DNA of 13,073 nt. Origin: Candidatus Poseidoniaceae archaeon (GTDB lineage Archaea > Thermoplasmatota > Poseidoniia > Poseidoniales > Poseidoniaceae). Positions 1 to 5,849 of this stretch are shown here, one piece after another (position 1 is the stretch's first letter; each line of letters begins with the position of its first letter). The notes under the pieces are model-generated. The model searched no databases. It was not told the origin of the DNA and was given only the letters and a program-made list of their open reading frames with translations. The translations under genes were made by a program, and so were the position numbers. The stretch lies in assembly GCA_028822955.1 (NCBI GenBank), contig JAPKCL010000046.1:1-13073 (forward strand). Reading direction: 5' to 3'.

Positions 1-55
1 GGGTAGAATGGTGAAGTTCATGTGGCAACAGGCACCCGAGAATACCATTCTACCC
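1..55. repeat. Perfect 12-bp inverted repeat in the left-edge noncoding region
   Basis: The arms gggtagaatggt (1-12) and accattctaccc (44-55) are exact reverse complements separated by 31 nt. The left arm starts at the first base of the window, so the stem may be longer than can be seen. As RNA it would form a stable hairpin on either strand. No T-arm, C/D boxes or U-run follow, so it is not a recognisable tRNA or snoRNA and is not a classical U-tract terminator. It could be the end of an upstream transcript, a binding site, or part of an RNA gene that begins outside the window. Confidence 0.6.
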
Positions 56-148
56 TGTGTAGAACTCCCTTCTAAGGCCTGTCCTCTAATGTGGCACTCT
101 TGAGTTCTCAAAGAAGTGACCTTTTCTTCTCGCTTCCAATCATAATGC

Positions 149-156
149 CTTATATG
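149..156 (+). promoter_or_regulatory. TATA-like box upstream of the PAP2 gene
   Basis: The sequence cttatatg lies with its centre about 26 nt upstream of the ATG at 178. This is the spacing of an archaeal TATA box to the transcription start of a leaderless mRNA. No Shine-Dalgarno-like sequence precedes that ATG, which fits leaderless translation. The assignment is inferred from sequence and spacing only. It argues against the longer reading frames that begin at a GTG (91) or at the ATGs at 145 and 154. Confidence 0.4.
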
Positions 157-177
157 AACTGCCGCTGCCCCGTGAAT

Positions 178-1611
178 ATGGACCCATACCAAATCATGAT
201 GGGTCTCATTTTCGTACTCACTCCAGTAATTTGCTGGTTCTTTACGACGCACGATGTATCAGTGCGGACTCCATTCAAGAAATGGTTGCAGGTCATTCAT
301 GACCAGCGCTATTACTTGCATGCAATGGGATACATTGTCATTATCAAATGGAAATCCATAACTGACAAATTGAATGAACCAATCAAACTCAAGACTGGAC
401 ATTGGACAGAAACGGTCTATGCACTCGAAGGTGATTTCACCTATCATATTCAACAATTCTTCCTCAATGACGCCCTCACTACCTTTTTGAATTTCCATTA
501 TTTATTCATTTATTTGTTTTTGATTTATGTCACAACTGTGTACTTTGCTTACAGCGGCGACCGTGACATGACCGACAAGGTCACTTTGAATTATTTACTC
601 ATTTATGCACTTGCCGTACCATATTATCTGTTTTTCAATGTTGAAGTAACTTCCTCATGGATTCCTGGAATGGAATCGTTACTTTACCACGAAGGTTGGT
701 ACAGCGTATTTTATGCAACCCATGACCCATTGGATAATGCAGTTCCATCGCTGCATGTAGCAATTCCATTTGGCATTCTTATGTTGAACTACTTACACGT
801 TAAAGAAACAGGTGGAACTATGAAAGAATGGCGCCACTATCGTTACCATATGTTTGTCCTCCTCAATACCTTACTGTTCATATTCACCATCTTGTATCTT
901 GGAATTCACTGGTTTGTTGACATTCCATTGGGGATGCTTGTCGGAGGCGTTGGAGCGCTGTTCATTCACCACCTCCAGCCGAGATTGCGTAACGACCATG
1001 GGAGTTTCTTCAAAGGTTTTACAACCAAAAAAATACGACAACACCTCCTTGTTGAAGGTATTATCACCCTCCTCATGTTAACGACCATTCTCATGGCAGT
1101 CCAAGTTCAAACAGAAACAATTGATGAACGCATTTCATACCAACTTGGACCTGAAGACTCTCGTTTTGAGATTATTCAGAAGTTTGACCCTGGCAAGCAA
1201 GTTCATTCAAACGTGACGAATCTCGATGAATCGTTGACAATGGAAGTGGTTGTCATCTTGGTTGATCTTGCTCCACCTGCCATGGAGAATGGTTCCATAG
1301 ACTGGGGAATTGCTCGTTCACTTGGTGAAGTGTACACTGTTGAACCCCAAACTACACTTCAGTTAGTTATTGATTCACCAATGGTTTTCCACTACATTAT
1401 GATGCATAACCCAAGTGATGCTGAATCTGGCGATGTGATACAAGTTCGAGTGTTGAATGATTACCATGAAGATAAGATGGGTCAAGCAATCTTCCTGTCA
1501 CTGGCATCGCTATGGATGACCGCCTTTGTCGTTAATCGTGTTCGACGATTGAAAAAATATCATCGGAAGTTCTACGATTCTACACCATCCCACCTCTGGG
1601 AACAAGAATGA
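178..1611 (+). CDS. PAP2 superfamily (AUR1-like) membrane phosphatase/phosphotransferase with an extracytoplasmic domain
   Basis: Integral membrane enzyme of the type-2 phosphatidic acid phosphatase superfamily; members remove or transfer phospho-headgroups on lipids. Numbered from the ATG at 178 (477 aa), the C2 motif PSLH is at 190-193 (His193). The C3 motif is represented by His244 and Asp248 in GIHWFVDIP. The classical C1 motif is not evident, as in inositol-phosphorylceramide-synthase-like members. Hydrophobic helices lie near 6-22, 102-124, 137-154, 192-206, 223-242, 247-265, 290-309 and 435-453. Basic loops (208-222, 267-289, tail 453-464) put the catalytic residues and the segment 311-433 on the outer face. 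That segment is probably a small beta-rich domain of unknown role. The frame is open up to a GTG at 91, but the TATA-like box favours 178. TatC-like follows after 21-48 bp on the same strand, so they are probably co-transcribed. The substrate is unknown; lipid headgroup metabolism is inferred. Confidence 0.8.
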   Translation: MDPYQIMMGLIFVLTPVICWFFTTHDVSVRTPFKKWLQVIHDQRYYLHAMGYIVIIKWKSITDKLNEPIKLKTGHWTETVYALEGDFTYHIQQFFLNDALTTFLNFHYLFIYLFLIYVTTVYFAYSGDRDMTDKVTLNYLLIYALAVPYYLFFNVEVTSSWIPGMESLLYHEGWYSVFYATHDPLDNAVPSLHVAIPFGILMLNYLHVKETGGTMKEWRHYRYHMFVLLNTLLFIFTILYLGIHWFVDIPLGMLVGGVGALFIHHLQPRLRNDHGSFFKGFTTKKIRQHLLVEGIITLLMLTTILMAVQVQTETIDERISYQLGPEDSRFEIIQKFDPGKQVHSNVTNLDESLTMEVVVILVDLAPPAMENGSIDWGIARSLGEVYTVEPQTTLQLVIDSPMVFHYIMMHNPSDAESGDVIQVRVLNDYHEDKMGQAIFLSLASLWMTAFVVNRVRRLKKYHRKFYDSTPSHLWEQE

Positions 1612-1659
1612 CATGACCAATGAGTGTGTGTTATGAGGGTCCACCTCGTGCATACATCA

Positions 1660-2469
1660 ATGGCAGAAGGTGAAAGATTGGTCAATGCAGTTGACGAACT
1701 GCTTGATTCACCTGGTGGGGAAATCCTCGCTTCATTCCAGTTGTATCTTCGAAAAAGATTCAAAATGCTTGCTGTGATTTTTGCTCTAGGCTTCATAGCC
1801 ACATTTCCACTGACAAAGAATGTCATTGCATGGCTTATCGACCCATCGCGATTACCTGCAGATGTTGAGATAATTGTCATCACGCCGGTTGAATTCATCT
1901 TACTCCAAGTTCGACTTGCAGCTCATGTAGGTTTGTTGTGTATGGTGGTTGTGTTCTTGTCGGAAGGAAGTTGGCAGGCCAGCAAACATCTAGCATTCCG
2001 TCAACGATTGGCTGAATTAAAGATACAATCGCCTCGGCCAAACAAAACCTTGGTTACAACCTTGATGTTTGTACTTCTACTCTTGACAGGAGGAATCTAT
2101 TATGCATGGAATTGGCTCATCCCAATGCTTCTTGAATATTTGACAACAGATGCGCAAACTGCTGGTTTGGCAACAGAATGGAGGCTTACAAGTTATATCG
2201 GATTCATTGCGAATCTAGCAATTGCTTCAGCCATTGGATTTCAAGCCCCACTGATTACTTTACTGATCTTAAGAATGGAAATCGTTCGTCGAGCGACGGT
2301 ACGTTCGTATCGAAGACACATTTGGTTTGGTGCCTTTTTACTGGGAGCATTTCTTTCGCCTCCCGACCCACTCTCGCTCTTCTTGGTAGCGATGCCGGTA
2401 GTCATCTTGTTTGAGTTAGCTCTCATGCTTGATGCAGTCTCTCGAACCGAGGCTACAATGAATTCTTGA
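1660..2469 (+). CDS. tatC: Divergent TatC-like protein (twin-arginine translocase subunit family)
   Basis: Membrane protein of the TatC family, the receptor subunit of the Sec-independent exporter of folded proteins. The best evidence is the C-terminal half: GAFLLGAFLSPPDPLSLFLVAMP and LFELALML align well with the E. coli TatC segment containing LTPPD and LFE. Six helices fit residues (from ATG 1660) about 34-54, 84-102, 131-160, 176-202, 221-235 and 237-257. The N-terminal motif usually written HLxELRxR appears here as SFQLYLRKR, lacking the Glu. The usual motif after helix 2, ending KHE, reads KHL. Helix 4 has FQAP where E. coli has FEVP. It could therefore be a lineage-specific TatC or a TatC-like paralogue. 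Alternative starts are ATG 1633 and GTG 1624. No TatA/B gene is in the window. It follows the PAP2 gene closely, and its last 17 bp overlap the convergent PHP gene. Confidence 0.78.
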   Translation: MAEGERLVNAVDELLDSPGGEILASFQLYLRKRFKMLAVIFALGFIATFPLTKNVIAWLIDPSRLPADVEIIVITPVEFILLQVRLAAHVGLLCMVVVFLSEGSWQASKHLAFRQRLAELKIQSPRPNKTLVTTLMFVLLLLTGGIYYAWNWLIPMLLEYLTTDAQTAGLATEWRLTSYIGFIANLAIASAIGFQAPLITLLILRMEIVRRATVRSYRRHIWFGAFLLGAFLSPPDPLSLFLVAMPVVILFELALMLDAVSRTEATMNS

Positions 2470-3337
2470 GAGATGCTGGGAGAGTCCCGATTGGGACTGC
2501 CATACGACCTGGAGTTTGATTATACAGCGTTCCATGGAAATCAGAACCGCAGGTCACTGAAAGACCTGAATCTTTAGTCGCAGACCAAAGTTGGAGGCGG
2601 TAAGCGTCACTGTGGCTGCGATGAAAGCATTCAATCGCATCAATACCGGATTGAAGGCAAAAGGCGACTAAAGCATCCGTATCAATGCAGTAATAGAATG
2701 GATGAGCAAGTGAAGTGATACCTCCTGCTGCATGAACTGCTGCGCAGGCTTCAACAATACTAGGCTGCGGACGAGAGATGTGAGCAGGTTTTCCATCGCC
2801 AATCCACTTGTCAAACGCTTCTTGTCGAGTTTCAATATAGCCCAATGCCATCATTTCATCTGCCAAGTGAGGTCGACCGACTGAATCACCAGCACGTCCG
2901 ACAACAGCATTGAAATCAACTGGCATTCCAAGTTCACCCAATTTTTCGATCATTGTGAGCATACGTGGAATTCTTCCTTCGCCTAAAGGTGCTAGCCATG
3001 CCTGGAAGTCGTGGTGTTGCTCACTTTGAAAACTCATAGAAGGGAAATAGGCTAACAGATGCCACGAATCTGAAGCTCGTTGTTGATTTCGAAGTTCGAG
3101 AATGGTAGGGTCAGCGGGCAAACCAGGCATACAGGTGATTTCAACACCTGGAATGAAGACCATACCGTTTGTTTCTGCAGCAGTTTTGGCTACATCCCAT
3201 CCAGAGATGGTATCGTGGTCGGTGAGGGACCAATAACGAACATTGGATTCTGACATCATTTGTGCCACATCTTCAACAGGATGTTGACCATCACTGTTTG
3301 TTGAATGGCTATGAAGGTCAAACTTCTCAGTCCACAT
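2453..3337 (-). CDS. PHP-domain phosphoesterase, TrpH/YciV-like (294 aa)
   Basis: Polymerase-and-histidinol-phosphatase (PHP) metal-dependent phosphoesterase. The family signature is complete: DLHSHS (His9, His11), Asp16, SLTDHD (Asp40, His41), GVEIT (Glu66), WHLLAYF (His93), GRPHL (His157), LAHP (His212) and GSDFHG (Asp266, His268). These residues form the tri-metal site of TrpH/YciV-type enzymes, which act as 5'-3' exonucleases or nucleotide 3',5'-bisphosphatases in bacteria. The precise substrate here is not determined. Length matches the family. The ATG start is right at the first motif, as expected. It is the last gene of a minus-strand run after FolD and the unknown membrane protein, 44 bp downstream of the latter. 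Its stop codon lies inside the convergent TatC-like gene. Confidence 0.9.
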   Translation of the reverse strand: MWTEKFDLHSHSTNSDGQHPVEDVAQMMSESNVRYWSLTDHDTISGWDVAKTAAETNGMVFIPGVEITCMPGLPADPTILELRNQQRASDSWHLLAYFPSMSFQSEQHHDFQAWLAPLGEGRIPRMLTMIEKLGELGMPVDFNAVVGRAGDSVGRPHLADEMMALGYIETRQEAFDKWIGDGKPAHISRPQPSIVEACAAVHAAGGITSLAHPFYYCIDTDALVAFCLQSGIDAIECFHRSHSDAYRLQLWSATKDSGLSVTCGSDFHGTLYNQTPGRMAVPIGTLPASLKNSL

Positions 3338-3381
3338 GTGTTAAGCCAAGAGTCCAACCTCTATGGAAGTATGGAAATGCG

Positions 3382-4182
3382 TTAGAACAAATCGTCAAGA
3401 TTTGGAAGTGCTGGGATTTTGAGTTGTTCGACCTTTTCTTGATTGACTTCGATAAATAGATCATCAAGGTCAGGCATCCCAGATACAATCTGTTGAGGCG
3501 ACTCGAGTTCTGGCATCGGCTGAGGAGCACTCGGTAAGGGGATATGAGCGACGCCAGATGTTTGGAACTCATGCGTTGGTGTTAACCATGGCAAATCAGG
3601 TGTCGAACGAACTTTCTTTTCACCCGGCAAGGGAATATTCTCAACCTTCATTCTTTCAAAACCATCTTGAGTGGTACTTGAGGGCTTGAACACTTCACGG
3701 AATTGTTCGGTATGTGTATGTGGTGCTGGATTGTTTCGAACCGATTCTGCTCCAATGCTGTCAGGACCACCAGAGGATAAGGCTGCCATGGCTGAGTGGA
3801 TTTGTTCGGGATTTACACTTTCAGGTGAGCCCAAGATCGAGGCAACAATCCCTTGTGCCTCAGAACTGACTTGAGGTTTTGTCTCAAAGCCGAATTGGTC
3901 GACTTCCACGGATGAGGAAAGAGTTGTGCTTGGCATTGATTCCATTGCCGCAAATTGCTCTTCGACCGTCATGGATTGAATCATGAGGATTTCTGTTCGT
4001 TCGCGAGAAGCCCAAAAGGAAGTGATGAAAAGGAGAGCACCGATGATGAGAAGAAGGATCTCTTCAATTCCAAAACCATTTGAAAGTCCAAGTTTGAGAA
4101 CAAAGCTCACGAGACATAAGATCCAGGTAATCATTCCCAAAACGAGGGTCGCCGTAGCGATTCGAGGTGCTTTGGGGTCCAT
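3382..4182 (-). CDS. Unknown membrane protein with two N-terminal helices and a long disordered tail with repeated motifs
   Basis: Family not recognised. From the ATG at 4182 (266 aa), two hydrophobic helices span about 8-31 and 39-58, followed by a basic SRER segment that suggests the tail is cytoplasmic. The remaining roughly 200 residues are rich in Ser, Pro, Glu and Gln and look disordered. Two short motifs are repeated: IPLP (183-186 and 214-217) and a PxLDDLF motif (PDLDDLF 237-243 and PNLDDLF 260-266, the latter forming the very C terminus). This pattern suggests a membrane-tethered scaffold whose tail binds a partner. The frame extends to a TTG at 4206, but the first ATG gives a sensible start just before helix 1. 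It lies 37 bp after folD and 44 bp before the PHP gene, so co-transcription is likely. Confidence 0.75.
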   Translation of the reverse strand: MDPKAPRIATATLVLGMITWILCLVSFVLKLGLSNGFGIEEILLLIIGALLFITSFWASRERTEILMIQSMTVEEQFAAMESMPSTTLSSSVEVDQFGFETKPQVSSEAQGIVASILGSPESVNPEQIHSAMAALSSGGPDSIGAESVRNNPAPHTHTEQFREVFKPSSTTQDGFERMKVENIPLPGEKKVRSTPDLPWLTPTHEFQTSGVAHIPLPSAPQPMPELESPQQIVSGMPDLDDLFIEVNQEKVEQLKIPALPNLDDLF

Positions 4183-4219
4183 GCAAATGTATCGAAAAGC
4201 AACCAACCTATGAGGGTTG

Positions 4220-5098
4220 TTAAACGGTGTAAGATTGTTCTGCGGCTCGGACGGTATTCTCCATCAGCATGGCAATTGTCATTGGACCCACGCCGCCTGG
4301 AACTGGAGAAAGCCAAGATGCTTTGCTGGCGACATCGGGATGTACATCACCAGCAAGACGCCAACCACGTTCTCGAGTGCTGTCATCCACACGATTAATT
4401 CCGACATCAACAACAACTGCACCTTCTTTAATCCAATCTGCAGTCACCATTTCTGGACGTCCAACGGCAGCAATGACGATGTCTGCATTCGCACATAAAT
4501 CAGCGGTGTTTTTAGTACGTGAATGGGCAACAGTTACCGTTGAATCAATACCTTTTGCACCGAGTAAGAGTGATTGTGGCATACCGACAATACGGGAACG
4601 TCCGAGAATGACTGCTGTTTTCCCTTCAGTTTCGATACCGGCCCATGATAGCATTCGCATAACGCCGCTTGGAGTACACGGTAACATTCCGTCCAAACGC
4701 CCTTGAACCAGTCTTCCAAGGTTCTGTGGATGGAAACCATCGACATCCTTGACTGGGTCAATTAAATCGGTCAGTGCTTCTTCATCCATATGATTAGGCA
4801 AGGGTGATTGAACGAGAATTCCATGGAGACCAGTTTGCTCATTCAATGAGAAAATCGCATCACGGACTTGTTCTTCTGTCGAATCAGCAGACAATTCAAT
4901 GTGCGTACTTTGGATACCAAGACGCTCACATGCCCTTACCTTAGAACCAACATAGACGTGACTGGCAGGGTCATCACCAACAATGATAACAGCCAAATGA
5001 GGTTTGATACCCTTTTCTTTACATGCTGTAATTCGGATAAGAAGTTCCTCTTCGACTTCCGCAGCGCAGGCTTTGCCATCTAATCGTTGGGCCACCAT
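4220..5098 (-). CDS. folD: Bifunctional methylenetetrahydrofolate dehydrogenase / methenyltetrahydrofolate cyclohydrolase FolD
   Basis: Cytosolic one-carbon enzyme interconverting 5,10-methylene-THF, 5,10-methenyl-THF and 10-formyl-THF with NADP(H). Numbered from the ATG at 5098 (292 aa), the active site is intact: Tyr49 and Lys53 (VYVGSK), Gln97 in VQSPLP, and Asp120 in DVDGFHP. Each is one less than the E. coli numbering, which supports this start. The dinucleotide-binding segment GRSRIVGMP is at 166-174 and the C-terminal signature SPVPGGVGPMT is at 264-274. The open frame runs 101 codons further upstream to 5401. That extension lies over the VOC gene in another frame, has no FolD similarity, and is rejected. 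The start is 37 bp after the VOC stop, in a likely operon. FolD in an archaeon points to a bacterial-type THF pathway, probably acquired by transfer (inference). Confidence 0.96.
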   Translation of the reverse strand: MVAQRLDGKACAAEVEEELLIRITACKEKGIKPHLAVIIVGDDPASHVYVGSKVRACERLGIQSTHIELSADSTEEQVRDAIFSLNEQTGLHGILVQSPLPNHMDEEALTDLIDPVKDVDGFHPQNLGRLVQGRLDGMLPCTPSGVMRMLSWAGIETEGKTAVILGRSRIVGMPQSLLLGAKGIDSTVTVAHSRTKNTADLCANADIVIAAVGRPEMVTADWIKEGAVVVDVGINRVDDSTRERGWRLAGDVHPDVASKASWLSPVPGGVGPMTIAMLMENTVRAAEQSYTV

Positions 5099-5135
5099 GG
5101 CCTGCCCATTGAATCCTTGACTTTGAGGATTCGCT

Positions 5136-5588
5136 TTACAGAACTCCGCCACCGGTAAGATGTTCTGCACCTTCTGATGTTGCGAACAATCGCTCATCAT
5201 CCTTGAACGATTTGAATTCAATAGCATTCCCTGAAGGGTCGTCGAGAAACATTGTCGCTTGTTCACCGACTTTCCCCGGATAACGAATATGCGGTTTGAG
5301 ACGGAATTCGATTCCTCGCTGCTTGAATTCATCTCGGAGTTCATGCCATTGAAGGTAATCGAGTACCAGTCCAAAATGAAACGGCGGTACTTGTTTACCA
5401 TCTATTCGACCGTTGTCGGTTTGGTCCGGCATTGAATCAACGAGGTGTGCCACAATTTGATGGCCATGGAAATTGAAATTGATCGTATGTTCAGTTCGAC
5501 GTCCGATTGAACAACCTAAAACATCGACATAGAAGAATTCTGTTTCTTCTAAATTACGAACTGGAAAAGCAAGATGAAACGGGCGCAT
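5136..5588 (-). CDS. Vicinal oxygen chelate (glyoxalase/dioxygenase superfamily) protein
   Basis: Small soluble VOC-fold metalloprotein. From the ATG at 5588 (150 aa), two beta-alpha-beta-beta-beta modules are visible: MRPFHLAFPVRNLEETEFFY opens the first and PPFHFGLVLD the second. Likely metal ligands are His5, His71 and Glu124 (NAIEFKSF), the 2-His-1-carboxylate set of this superfamily. FNFHGHQIVAHL and GEQATMFLDDPSGNAIEFK are typical of a widespread bacterial glyoxalase/bleomycin-resistance/dioxygenase-like subgroup without a defined substrate. An in-frame extension to 5696 would read through the tRNA gene and is rejected. It sits between tRNA-Thr (56 bp upstream) and folD (37 bp downstream), all on the minus strand. 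The metal and the reaction cannot be told from sequence. Confidence 0.88.
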   Translation of the reverse strand: MRPFHLAFPVRNLEETEFFYVDVLGCSIGRRTEHTINFNFHGHQIVAHLVDSMPDQTDNGRIDGKQVPPFHFGLVLDYLQWHELRDEFKQRGIEFRLKPHIRYPGKVGEQATMFLDDPSGNAIEFKSFKDDERLFATSEGAEHLTGGGVL

Positions 5589-5621
5589 AAAAATCCGTCC
5601 ACTTGGAGGTTTATCGGATTT
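5589..5621 (-). terminator. Hairpin with short U-tract between tRNA-Thr and the VOC gene
   Basis: On the minus strand, AAATCCG (5621-5615) pairs with CGGATTT (5597-5591), and the second arm runs into a TTTTT tract (5593-5589) directly before the VOC start codon. A smaller TCCA/TGGA pairing lies within the loop. The layout resembles a terminator or attenuator after the tRNA, but the stem is only 7 bp. Alternatively the A/T-rich GATAAACC near 5608-5615 could be a TATA element about 24 nt before a leaderless VOC start. Both readings are inference. Confidence 0.3.
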
Positions 5622-5644
5622 CTCGCTCAAAGCGAATGATAAGG

Positions 5645-5717
5645 AGCCTGCGGAGGGACTCGAACCCCCGGCCTTCGGATTACAAATCCGATGCACTACC
5701 AGCTATGCTACACAGGC
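5645..5717 (-). tRNA. trnT: tRNA-Thr (anticodon UGU)
   Basis: The 73-nt sequence folds as a complete cloverleaf. The acceptor arms are GCCTGTG / CGCAGGC with one G-U pair. T8 and A9 are followed by a D-arm GCAT/GTGC with an AGCTGGTA loop. The anticodon arm is TCGGA-TTTGTAA-TCCGA with TGT at 34-36, the variable loop has 5 nt, and the T-arm is GGGGG-TTCGAGT-CCCTC. The discriminator is U73, usual for archaeal tRNA-Thr, and CCA is not encoded (TCCT follows). G1-C72, C2-G71 and anticodon G35-U36 agree with threonine identity. There is no intron. It is divergent from the aminotransferase gene and may be transcribed together with the VOC gene downstream. Confidence 0.97.
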
Positions 5718-5758
5718 GACGAACTGTCCCACACACTTACCCTTGATGAATGAAACGG

Positions 5759-5780
5759 ATAGAATAGAAGGAGATTCTAT
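5759..5780. repeat. 7-bp inverted repeat in the tRNA-Thr / aminotransferase intergenic region
   Basis: atagaat (5759-5765) and attctat (5774-5780) are perfect inverted copies 8 nt apart. A second pair, gtctct (5788-5793) and agagac (5812-5817), follows. This 132-bp divergent region must hold promoters for both tRNA-Thr and the aminotransferase. A TATA-like tctaaaatc lies at 5791-5799, about 50 nt before the aminotransferase ATG. An operator role is possible but unproven. Confidence 0.35.
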
Positions 5781-5849
5781 GATTCAAGTCTCTAAAATCT
5801 GAACGAATCGAAGAGACAAGTCAAAGAACAGTGCCGTATTCGGAGAGGC

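Noticed and set aside
1..55. Reverse strand reads like a tRNA D-arm (GGTAGAATGGTATTC) followed by TTGCCAC, similar to a tRNA-Gly anticodon loop.
   Set aside because: The anticodon stem does not pair, no T-arm or acceptor stem is visible, and the 12-bp repeat fits a simple hairpin better.
91..177. N-terminal extension of the PAP2 gene from a GTG or upstream ATGs.
   Set aside because: It would bury the TATA-like box in coding sequence, and the ATG at 178 leads directly into the first hydrophobic helix.
4217..4761. Several open frames of 75-145 codons on both strands over folD.
   Set aside because: They are shadows of folD, with no recognisable domain and no separate start signal.
5099..5401. 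101-codon upstream extension of folD.
   Set aside because: FolD active-site numbering fits a start at 5098, and the extension is an off-frame reading of the VOC gene.
5589..5696. 36-codon upstream extension of the VOC gene.
   Set aside because: It reads through the tRNA-Thr gene; the VOC fold begins at MRPFHLAF.
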